Shown one piece after another: positions 7,997 to 13,162 of a DNA stretch of 24,019 bases. The stretch is from a virus. The position numbers were made by a program, and so were the translations under genes. Where the stretch lies: the IMG/VR virus record IMGVR_UViG_3300025168_000658, positions 1 through 24,019 of that record. One strand, given 5' to 3'. The first letter of the stretch is position 1, and each line of letters begins with the position of its first letter. The notes beneath the pieces are model-generated. The model saw nothing but the letters and a program-made list of their open reading frames with translations, did no database searches and was not told the DNA's origin.

Positions 7997-9634
7997 TTAA
8001 TAACCAAAAGTTGAATCAGAAGGGCTAAATACATCTGATTTTATTCTTAACATCCTATCTTGAGGATGGTCCATTCTTGGTCTACTCATAACCAAGTACC
8101 TTAACGCATCGTATGCGTGGTCAGCCGCGTGAGTGTCAACATCTTCAGGGTTAGACTTAGAAAGTGGCAAAGCCTGTATTTCTTTTATTAGATTGACACA
8201 TGTATTAAATATCTGCAATCTAGGTCTTCCTGTACTGTTGTTCTTTCTCAAATGCTCATGTATCTGAGTCTTACCTGCTAACCTATTCTTATCGGCTCGT
8301 CTTAGTTTATGTCCTTTATTAACTAATATCTCACCTATCGTTGGACCAGTATATCCTGTTCTTGACCAAGCGGCTGTATCTAATACACCTGCTATTGACC
8401 TAATCTCATCCTGTTCCATTTCTGTAATGGTATCTCCGAGTGCTTCACCTGTTAGACCCTTTCTGTATAGTTCTCTATATATTATGATGGTCTTATCTTC
8501 AGGGTCTATCACAGCCCAGAGACAACAACTTTCTGCGGCATAACCGTAGTCTACCGCTTTAACTCTTTCCCACCAACTTGGTAATTCAAATGGTGGTATA
8601 ACGTGTGTCTCTACTTCAAACTCTGCAAATGCCGCACCTTCTGAGATATCCCAGTTACCTTCCAACAACTGTTTACGTTGTATGGCTGGTAAGGATTGCA
8701 ACATCCTTTCGTATTCACCGTCTTCAGCAAGGTGAGGATTATCCTGTAACAATGCTGGTATAAACTTTCTTGTGAGTCCGTCATGTCCTTGGAAACTTGT
8801 ATTATTTTCCGCAGGTTCTACGTATCTCTTTTTAACCCAATGAGCACCTACACCTCCTGGGTTAGCTGTACATCTGAGATATGTCTTAATCTCTGGGTTA
8901 GTCGTTCTTAGTCGTGATGCTAAGTAGTTCCAACCAAACTCTGTAGGTAAATGAGTTATCTCATCAAAACCTATCCAACTGTACGCTTGTCCTTGATAAC
9001 GATAAACATCTGCATCTCGTTCCAAGAATCCAAATTCAATCTTTGCTCCACTAGGGAACTGCCATAACTTTTCTACTTCTTTAAACTTAGCACCTTTAAA
9101 TGCTATTGGATAAAGCTCACGAGACTTATCTATTAGTTCTCGTAGTTCTGGCATAGACCTTCTTAATATTAAAGCTCTGTGTTCTGGGAAGTGACAGTAT
9201 CGCAACGGGTCTATTAACATTGCAAAACTTTTACCACCACCTGCCGCACCACCGTAAAGAACATCCTTCTCACCTGCGGCAAGAAAGTCTGTCTGCGGTC
9301 CTTCGTTTGGCATAAAAGCCACATGAGAACCAGTGCTATCTAAATGTTGTTGTATAGTATCAGGTAACTCTTTGGTTTCTGATTCTGTTAAAACATTAGA
9401 TGTTAAAACTTTCTCTTCTTTGTCAAATTCTTTTTTGACTCTTGCTAAACTTCTTGTTAGCTTTTGAACTTTCTTATTCTTTTTCTGTAATTTATTCTTA
9501 GCCTGTAAAGCCAACTTCATATCAGAAAGTTCTGAATTCTTAGGTCTACCCGATTTTAATCGAGGAGTACCATCTTTCTTTAGTATATAACTCCCATCTG
9601 GGTTTGTCAAGTACTTTTTTGATTTATCTACCAT
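7997..9634 (-). CDS. terL: Terminase large subunit (ATPase and nuclease)
   Basis: 545 residues; the packaging motor that hydrolyses ATP and cuts concatemeric DNA at the portal. A Lys-rich coiled N-terminal extension (about 1-90) precedes the ATPase. Walker A is GGAAGGGKS (128-136), Walker B ends SWIGFDE (219-225, Asp224 and catalytic Glu225), and the coupling motif is near RCTANPGG. The RNase-H-like nuclease domain begins at KAVDYGY (Asp362), and further acidic residues lie in DTHAADHAYDALRY (Asp505, Asp509). All key motifs are intact. The start overlaps the preceding small gene by 11 bases and lacks a strong ribosome site. The basic extension could contact DNA or the small subunit (inference). 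Confidence 0.95.
   Translation of the reverse strand: MVDKSKKYLTNPDGSYILKKDGTPRLKSGRPKNSELSDMKLALQAKNKLQKKNKKVQKLTRSLARVKKEFDKEEKVLTSNVLTESETKELPDTIQQHLDSTGSHVAFMPNEGPQTDFLAAGEKDVLYGGAAGGGKSFAMLIDPLRYCHFPEHRALILRRSMPELRELIDKSRELYPIAFKGAKFKEVEKLWQFPSGAKIEFGFLERDADVYRYQGQAYSWIGFDEITHLPTEFGWNYLASRLRTTNPEIKTYLRCTANPGGVGAHWVKKRYVEPAENNTSFQGHDGLTRKFIPALLQDNPHLAEDGEYERMLQSLPAIQRKQLLEGNWDISEGAAFAEFEVETHVIPPFELPSWWERVKAVDYGYAAESCCLWAVIDPEDKTIIIYRELYRKGLTGEALGDTITEMEQDEIRSIAGVLDTAAWSRTGYTGPTIGEILVNKGHKLRRADKNRLAGKTQIHEHLRKNNSTGRPRLQIFNTCVNLIKEIQALPLSKSNPEDVDTHAADHAYDALRYLVMSRPRMDHPQDRMLRIKSDVFSPSDSTFGY
9582..9610 (-). promoter_or_regulatory. Consensus-like sigma70 promoter inside the 5' end of terL
   Basis: On the minus strand, TTGACA (9610-9605), a 17-base spacer and TATACT (9587-9582). 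These are the same two hexamers and spacing as the promoter in front of terS. It lies within terL codons, so it may be a booster for portal and capsid genes or a chance match imposed by coding. Confidence 0.4.
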
Positions 9635-9869
9635 ATAGTTTATCTACGTGCTTCTTTAATCCTGGTCTAGACATCTTACGTCCTGTCTCTGCTTCTAACC
9701 AGTCTACTCCAATACCCAGACTAATTTCCCCATGAAAGACTGCTTCAGATACTTCTTTAAGTACCTGTAACTCTTCATCTATAGGCTTTAAGAAAGAACC
9801 AGCTTCGTTTTCTAGTTCATATCCAAAAGGTATAGTAGAAGAAGTTCTGGTTATGTAACCATCCTTCAT
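9624..9869 (-). CDS. Small protein with HTH-like C-terminus, 81 aa
   Basis: 81 residues. The C-terminal half (ISLGIGVDWLEAETGRKMSR, about 50-69, then PGLKKHVDKLY) looks like a helix-turn-helix of the kind found in recombinase and small DNA-binding proteins. Here a helix around GVDWLEAETG and a second around RPGLKKHV frame a turn. The first half is ordinary and mildly acidic. It overlaps the upstream gene by ATGA and terL by 11 bases, so it is made together with the terminase. An AGGA ribosome site lies about 9 bases before the ATG. A packaging-accessory or regulatory DNA-binding role is inferred; the small terminase proper appears to be the 146-residue gene. Confidence 0.65.
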   Translation of the reverse strand: MKDGYITRTSSTIPFGYELENEAGSFLKPIDEELQVLKEVSEAVFHGEISLGIGVDWLEAETGRKMSRPGLKKHVDKLYGR

Positions 9870-10117
9870 TTTACTTTCCTATACTTCCTAACTTTCTTCG
9901 CTACTTTACTTGGTTGTTTAGAGTGTTGCTTTCCTTTAGCTGTATCTGCTCTTTTCTTTCTGGTTGTTTTGGCGTACTCTGAAGATGAAAGTGCACTAAT
10001 CGCCTTCTTCGGGAGATATCTCTCACCTGTCTCAGACGATTTCTTACCACTTTTGGTAGTCCATTTCTGCTTTGTCCAAGCTTTAAGACTTCTTTGCGGT
10101 TTTTTTAGGTTTGACAT
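9866..10117 (-). CDS. Small basic protein with KSGKKSSETGERYLP motif, 83 aa
   Basis: 83 residues, rich in Lys, Arg and Ser. It contains AWTKQKWTTKSGKKSSETGE then RYLPKKAISALSSSEYAKT, a block common in aquatic phages and some large eukaryotic viruses (I believe the DUF5872 type, from memory), followed by a basic tail KQPSKVAKKVRKYRKVK. No function is known to me. It overlaps the upstream 55-residue gene by 35 bases in another frame and the next gene by ATGA. The charge suggests binding to DNA or to the acidic parts of virion proteins (inference). Confidence 0.7.
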   Translation of the reverse strand: MSNLKKPQRSLKAWTKQKWTTKSGKKSSETGERYLPKKAISALSSSEYAKTTRKKRADTAKGKQHSKQPSKVAKKVRKYRKVK

Positions 10118-10250
10118 TTTTCTTAGCCTTTGGTGTTTCCGTAGTTAAACATTTTTTAAATAGTTTTGCATATCCTTTTTTAACTGCGTCTATCCAGTTT
10201 GTTACATATAGTTTACATGTGTTGTAAATGTTTCTTATTTTATCCATCAT
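10083..10250 (-). CDS. Small basic protein, 55 aa, unknown
   Basis: A 55-residue frame starting MMDKIRNIYNTCKLYVTNWI with an amphipathic, mildly hydrophobic first half and a Lys-rich second half (KAKKNVKPKKTAKKS). Its ATG pair overlaps the previous stop (AAATGATGG), and a good GGAGG site sits 8-9 bases upstream inside the preceding gene, which supports translation. The end runs 35 bases into the 83-residue gene. The first half might form a membrane-surface or protein-binding helix. No family recognised; slightly less certain than its neighbours because of the long overlap. Confidence 0.55.
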   Translation of the reverse strand: MMDKIRNIYNTCKLYVTNWIDAVKKGYAKLFKKCLTTETPKAKKNVKPKKTAKKS

Positions 10251-10441
10251 TTATAGCCACCTCCAGCGGCTTTATATTCTTTTGCTAAAAGCTGGGCTTT
10301 TCGAGCAGACCATTGTCCAGCGTTGCCACCTTTAGTGCCACGCTTAATCTTCTCGAAAAGTCTCTTACGCATACTTGGCTTGGTATAGTTCCCAGCTTTG
10401 TTGACCGTAGACTTACTTTTTGTTTTCTTTTTTGTCGGCAT
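10247..10441 (-). CDS. Small basic protein with GQWSARKAQLLAKEYKAAGGGY motif, 64 aa
   Basis: 64 residues starting MPTKKKTKSKSTVNKAG. The C-terminal half, KRLFEKIKRGTKGGNAGQWS then ARKAQLLAKEYKAAGGGYK, is a strongly conserved motif that I recognise from many marine phage and giant-virus small proteins of unknown role. I take the ATG at 10441; a TTG start four codons earlier is possible but has no better ribosome site. The gene overlaps the upstream gene by 29 bases, and its stop overlaps the next ATG. A DNA-binding or packaging-accessory role is a guess from charge and position between the two terminase genes. Confidence 0.7.
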   Translation of the reverse strand: MPTKKKTKSKSTVNKAGNYTKPSMRKRLFEKIKRGTKGGNAGQWSARKAQLLAKEYKAAGGGYK

Positions 10442-10589
10442 TATTTTTCCCAAAAATTATATCCCAATTATCTCTATACTGCTTAGAATGTATATCTATT
10501 CTAGGTTTAGAACCTTTACCACCATCACTGGTCTTGTAAATACTTCTACGCAATGGTACAGCATTTTCATTACTACCTATCTGTGACAT
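10413..10589 (-). CDS. Small basic protein, 58 aa, unknown
   Basis: 58 residues from the ATG at 10589: MSQIGSNENAVPLRRSIYKT, then a GGKGSKPRIDIHSKQYRDNW stretch and a KKENKK tail. This start is preferred because it follows the previous stop by a single base. A longer reading back to 10655 would run inside the upstream gene. The NAVPLR..IYKT and PRIDIHSKQYR segments look conserved in style with proteins at this place in marine phages, but no function is known to me. It is one of seven tiny, mostly basic proteins in the late operon. Confidence 0.65.
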   Translation of the reverse strand: MSQIGSNENAVPLRRSIYKTSDGGKGSKPRIDIHSKQYRDNWDIIFGKNNADKKENKK

Positions 10590-10590
10590 A

Positions 10591-10881
10591 CTACCACTTA
10601 ACCTTATCAGCCCAATATGCGGCTGACATCTTACCCTTTGCAATATTCTTACCATGTCTTGCTTTAAAAGACTTTCTTTTAGCTTTCATTCTAGCTGATT
10701 CTCCTGCTTTAGGAGCACCTGCTGTCTCAGCACCCTTCTGACCAAAACGTATTGTTTTAATCTTATCACCTTCTTTAGCCACTACAATGTGTGACTTCTT
10801 AGGATGACTAGGTGTTCGTTTAGGTTTGTTAAAGCCAGAGACTCCTGCTCTCTTTAACCTACTATCTTTTTCTTTTGGCAT
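10591..10881 (-). CDS. Small basic protein, DUF6321-like, 96 aa
   Basis: 96 residues, about one quarter Lys/Arg. It starts MPKEKDSRLKRAGVSGFNKP, has a central HIVVAKEGDKIKTIRFGQKG strand region, and ends SFKARHGKNIAKGKMSAAYW then ADKVKW. This layout is what I remember as DUF6321, widespread in aquatic phages and large algal viruses without known function. The His/Lys-rich RHGKNIAKGK and aromatic end would suit nucleic-acid contact (inference). The start overlaps the terS stop by one base (TAATG), so it is co-translated with the terminase small subunit. Confidence 0.75.
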   Translation of the reverse strand: MPKEKDSRLKRAGVSGFNKPKRTPSHPKKSHIVVAKEGDKIKTIRFGQKGAETAGAPKAGESARMKAKRKSFKARHGKNIAKGKMSAAYWADKVKW

Positions 10882-11321
10882 TAGTTTTCTACCTCCTGAT
10901 ACGTAGCATCTTCAGCCTCAATAACTACTGGAGCTTTATCGGGCATTAAAAAGATACCACCACTGTTTACATTATGATTAACATCTATCTTATCTACTCT
11001 ACTGACCCCTACCCTATCTAGTAAAGTCTGTGCGGCTGTTAGCTTATTAGCGGCTTGCACTACAGGCTTCTTAGATTCCATAATTTCAACAACTTTAAAA
11101 GCCGCTTTGGGGGCAGAGTTAGCTAGTATCTCTTGAGTGAGTTCTAGTATCTCAGACTTTAAAGTCTTGACAACATGATGATAATGACTGGAATAACCTG
11201 CAAGCTCTGCGGCTTTCTTTGCATCACCTTGAGTATCTACAAGATGAGTAAGGAAAGACTGTTGCTTTTCAGTTAGTTCTCTTTTTGTTGTTGTTCTATC
11301 AACACTTGGTAAAATAGCCAT
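10881..11321 (-). CDS. terS: Terminase small subunit (DNA recognition)
   Basis: 146 residues. The N-terminal part (LTEKQQSFLTHLVDTQGDAK then KAAELAGYSSHYHHVVKTLK) is the classic helix-turn-helix of small terminases, which binds the packaging site. A helical oligomerisation stretch (about 60-115) follows, then a short beta-like C-terminus (GGIFLMPDKAPVVIEAED). It is the first gene of the leftward late unit. No ribosome site precedes the ATG, and the -10 box of a consensus promoter ends only six bases before it, so the mRNA probably starts at or next to the ATG (leaderless). terL is about 1.2 kb away, separated by small genes, an unusually wide spacing. Confidence 0.8.
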   Translation of the reverse strand: MAILPSVDRTTTKRELTEKQQSFLTHLVDTQGDAKKAAELAGYSSHYHHVVKTLKSEILELTQEILANSAPKAAFKVVEIMESKKPVVQAANKLTAAQTLLDRVGVSRVDKIDVNHNVNSGGIFLMPDKAPVVIEAEDATYQEVEN

Positions 11322-11327
11322 GAATCT

Positions 11328-11356
11328 AGTATACAGTTCTATTTCAAGATTGTCAA
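11328..11356 (-). promoter_or_regulatory. Leftward sigma70 promoter for terS and late genes
   Basis: On the minus strand: TTGACA (11356-11351), 17-base spacer, TATACT (11333-11328). The -10 box ends six bases before the terS ATG, so transcription should start at about the first base of the codon. It is back-to-back with the rightward promoter 14 bases away. Confidence 0.85.
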
Positions 11357-11377
11357 GTTTAAATTAAGACTTGACAA
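11350..11377. repeat. Palindrome containing both divergent -35 boxes
   Basis: Perfect 9-bp arms (11350-11358 and 11369-11377, TTGTCAAGT and its complement) flank a 10-base AT-rich centre. Each arm contains the TTGACA of one of the two divergent promoters. One dimeric protein bound here would cover both -35 boxes, so it may be an operator; alternatively the symmetry simply follows from two head-to-head -35 elements. Confidence 0.7.
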
Positions 11378-11399
11378 AAGTGTATTTGAAGTGTACAAT
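11371..11399 (+). promoter_or_regulatory. Rightward sigma70 promoter for early genes
   Basis: TTGACA (11371-11376), 17-base spacer, TACAAT (11394-11399). The predicted start is near 11406, leaving an untranslated leader of more than 800 bases before the first gene at 12244. It is the strongest rightward promoter in the divergence zone. Confidence 0.8.
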
Positions 11400-11583
11400 A
11401 ATATTGTGGTCCCCCACGGTCAATATAGACAATCCCTTGTCATCATTCTGATAAAACAATCACCTCAAATAAATACTTCCTAGTCTCTTAAACTTTAAAG
11501 GTTTTAGTGTCGGGGCGTTAACTAGTTCTGGTTAATGGGTTGTGCGTTATAAAATGTATAACCATGCTATAGATATATAGGGT

Positions 11584-11610
11584 AGGGGGAGTGGGCTCCT
11601 GCCACCCCCT
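11584..11610. other. GC-rich hairpin in the early leader
   Basis: Nine base pairs in two blocks: 11584-11588 with 11106+500 counterpart 11106 is not used; the blocks are 11584-11588 with 11606-11610 and 11591-11594 with 11102+500, that is 11602-11605. A two-base bulge and a 7-base loop separate them. It is a notable G/C run in an AT-rich region. No T-run follows on either strand, so it is not a standard terminator; it would be a stable element of the early RNA. Confidence 0.5.
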
Positions 11611-11666
11611 GAGTAAACTGAGAGAGGTGGTTCTAGTAGACCATTGGTGTACTCCAAAGCTCAATA

Positions 11667-11760
11667 ACTTGGAAGACTCTAAGGCTATTCAATCTAAAGC
11701 AAGTCTATTCAAATAACTCAAGAGACTTTAATGTTTCTAAGCTCTACAAGTCTTCCAAGT
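11667..11760. repeat. 12-bp inverted repeat with 70-base spacing
   Basis: The arms at 11667-11678 and 11749-11760 (ACTTGGAAGACT and its exact complement) could pair in RNA to close a roughly 70-base loop domain, or serve as two protein sites. The arm core CTTCCAAG occurs again at 11957. Confidence 0.65.
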
Positions 11761-11783
11761 CAGTCTCCATTCTAAAGCTTGAC

Positions 11784-11799
11784 AAGGCTTTAAAGCCTT
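11784..11799. repeat. 16-bp perfect palindrome
   Basis: The sequence AAGGCTTTAAAGCCTT is a perfect uninterrupted palindrome, suited to binding a dimeric protein. It lies immediately downstream of the start predicted for the leftward promoter at 11812-11840, a usual place for an operator. Confidence 0.6.
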
Positions 11800-11811
11800 C
11801 ACTGGTGTAGT

Positions 11812-11840
11812 ATTCTAACATACTCCAAGGTCTTTGTCAA
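11812..11840 (-). promoter_or_regulatory. Second leftward sigma70 promoter
   Basis: On the minus strand: TTGACA (11840-11835), 17-base spacer, TAGAAT (11817-11812). The transcript would start near 11805 and run leftward through about 400 bases antisense to the rightward leader before reaching terS. Confidence 0.55.
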
Positions 11841-12092
11841 ACTTATAGCCTAATTAATTTATGTATGTGAATCAGTGAAGTCTTTCTTCATCGAAAGCTA
11901 CCATATATATTCTCCATGATAATTTAAAAAGCTTTATAGATTCTTGAACACACAGCACTGTAAAGCCTTCCAAGCGATTAAACCCACATCCCCAATGGGC
12001 GTATGTCACAATCAGGATTTGTGTGGCTTAGCTATTGTGTAAGCCCCTAAAGTTACGTTGTTTGAATATTAGAATCACACTTTCCCCCTAAC

Positions 12093-12229
12093 AATTTCTA
12101 GTTTACAGGAATATAAAGATTTTAAAGTGTCAACGTGTTAAACTTTTTTATGCTAAAAAACTTAAACATCTGCAAGCAGACAAGCTTATGACACTTTAAA
12201 ATCTTTATATTTTAATCCTGTAAGAAATT
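12093..12229. repeat. Long interrupted inverted repeat before the first early gene
   Basis: A 23-bp perfect core (12110-12132 with 12189-12211) is extended outward, after a 5-base bulge, by 12103-12109 with 12217-12223, and after a 4-base bulge by 12093-12098 with 12224-12229. The 56-base loop holds two small hairpins of its own (12144-12160 and 12170-12179). The AAGGAG ribosome site of the first gene lies two to three bases beyond the right arm. It may be an RNA switch, RNase III target, or cruciform origin element. Confidence 0.8.
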
Positions 12230-12243
12230 ATAAGGAGAAAAGC

Positions 12244-12435
12244 ATGATTCTAATAACTTATTCAAACAACGAAACTTTCGAGTTTCCTTCAGTTTCAATA
12301 GCCGAGATATCCACACAAATCCTAAACGATTGTGATATCAAGCCATTGGGAATTAAGTGCGAAGACGCACTTGACTTTAACCGCTTGCAAGACTACATTG
12401 CTGGCATTCAACAATCCATAAATCTTAGGAGATAA
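12244..12435 (+). CDS. First rightward gene, 63 aa, unknown
   Basis: 63 residues: MILITYSNNETFEFPSVSIA, then EISTQILNDCDIKPLGIKCE and a short helical end. The start looks like two beta strands followed by a helix; two Cys are present. No family recognised. AAGGAG lies 7 bases before the ATG, a strong site placed right after the large inverted repeat, so translation may depend on the fold of that element. It forms a two-gene unit with the next gene, closed by a strong terminator. Being first to be transcribed, a host-takeover or regulatory role is possible, but only by position. Confidence 0.65.
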   Translation: MILITYSNNETFEFPSVSIAEISTQILNDCDIKPLGIKCEDALDFNRLQDYIAGIQQSINLRR

Positions 12436-12438
12436 ATC

Positions 12439-12714
12439 ATGGAAAATACATTCGATATAAACGCTTTCGACAAAGAAAGACTTCAAAGCCCTGCTTCATT
12501 CAAACAGTGCAGAGGTTTAGGCTATAAGTTTGCCAAAGACCAGAAGACTGGAGCAATGAATTGGAGATTACAAAAGCAGATTCAGGGCTGTCTTTATGGT
12601 CTAGCAGTAGAAAAGAAACTGACTTTCAAGAAAGCAAATGAGCTTTTCACCAAGAAAGTCTTACCCAAAGCGTTCTTTGATAAGATAGACTTGTATCTTA
12701 AAGAGAATAGCTAA
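12439..12714 (+). CDS. Second early gene, 91 aa, unknown, basic
   Basis: 91 residues, Lys-rich, mostly helical in appearance: SPASFKQCRGLGYKFAKDQK, then MNWRLQKQIQGCLYGLAVEK and FTKKVLPKAFFDKIDLYLKE. Two Cys (in FKQCRG and QGCLYG) are too far apart for a simple zinc motif. The regular helix pattern and positive charge would fit a small DNA- or RNA-binding protein, but no known family is recognised. It starts three bases after the previous stop with AGGAG upstream and is followed within 10 bases by an intrinsic terminator, so these two genes form a self-contained unit. Confidence 0.65.
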   Translation: MENTFDINAFDKERLQSPASFKQCRGLGYKFAKDQKTGAMNWRLQKQIQGCLYGLAVEKKLTFKKANELFTKKVLPKAFFDKIDLYLKENS

Positions 12715-12722
12715 CCCTAAAG

Positions 12723-12753
12723 CCTCCAAGCTACTGAGTTTGGAGGTTTTTTT
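12723..12753 (+). terminator. Strong intrinsic terminator
   Basis: A 10-bp stem (12723-12732 with 12737-12746, one G-U pair) with a 4-base loop is followed by seven T. It lies 9 bases after the second early gene and separates the first unit from the rest of the early region. Confidence 0.9.
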
Positions 12754-12883
12754 ATGTCTATCTATCACTCAAGCTCAGTTTACTTTATAATGATGAGTGC
12801 TATTTATATGGGGTTCTAGTCGCCCACTCCAAAGAAGTTAATTAAACTTAATTAAGTAATTTAAGACTCGAGTTTAAGGTTGG

Positions 12884-12975
12884 TCGGTTGGTTGAGGGAC
12901 GTTTTTAAATTAATCGGTTGGTTGAGGGCGTATTTAAGTTAAAATACAGGACAAATGTGCTAATTTAAGTTAAAA
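12884..12975. repeat. Iteron-like repeats with 30-31 bp spacing
   Basis: A 15-base unit, TCGGTTGGTTGAGGG, occurs at 12884 and 12914. Each copy is followed by (A)CGT and an AT box (TTTAAATTAA or TTTAAGTTAA). A third AT box, TTTAAGTTAAAA, occurs at 12964 without the G-rich half, 31 bases after the second. Spacing near three helical turns and the AT-rich flank resemble origin iterons. They could also be sites for a phage regulator. Confidence 0.65.
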
Positions 12976-13080
12976 AATGTAATTTATTTACAAAAAAGTT
13001 TGTATTTATTTTAATATTATGTTAAATTATTAAGTTTTTTTAGTTTTAATATTATAAATATATTTTAAATTAGGTAAATG
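12976..13080. other. Very AT-rich tract next to the iterons (possible unwinding element)
   Basis: About 105 bases with few G or C, including a 12-base direct repeat (TTTTAATATTAT at 13009 and 13044). No gene. Together with the iterons it has the composition of a DNA-unwinding element, and its right end doubles as the AT-rich upstream part of the next promoter. The remaining gap 12754-12883 holds nothing but two TTAATTAA palindromes near 12838-12855. Confidence 0.5.
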
Positions 13081-13110
13081 CTTGACAACTTTGTCGGCTT
13101 CGGTCATCAT
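13051..13110 (+). promoter_or_regulatory. Early promoter with conserved AT-rich upstream block
   Basis: TTGACA (13082-13087), 17-base spacer, CATCAT (13105-13110, a weak -10 matching four of six). The 37 bases ending in ATGCTTGACA (13051-13087) are almost the same as those at 13585-13622, which have a better -10. The shared block looks like an UP element plus -35. Confidence 0.55.
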
Positions 13111-13162
13111 GGTCGGGTCAGCAAGGGATGTTCCTTGTAAAACAAAGCAAAGGAGATAGAAA

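Larger units (their letters stand above)
11400..12243. other. Long non-coding divergence zone / early leader
   Basis: No frame with a plausible start and ribosome site is found on either strand; candidates are at most about 15 codons. The stretch contains strong dyads (listed separately), a leftward promoter, and repeated short words: CTTCCAAG at 11753 and 11957 with its complement at 11668, and AAAGCCTTC at 11792 and 11952. A smaller hairpin lies at 12025-12045. It may act as structured early-mRNA leader, a source of small RNA, or replication/packaging sequence; nothing in it resembles a tRNA. Confidence 0.6.

Noticed and set aside
12151-12192. A 13-codon frame in the loop of the large dyad that could be a leader peptide
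   Set aside because: There is no ribosome site before the ATG and no run of one regulatory codon, so attenuation by translation is not supported.
11400-12243. tRNA gene in the long non-coding zone
   Set aside because: No T-loop GTTCRA word with matching acceptor and anticodon stems was found on either strand.
12723-12975. CRISPR-like array suggested by regularly spaced repeats
   Set aside because: There are only two full copies with a spacing too short for repeat plus spacer, and no cas genes; an iteron reading fits better.
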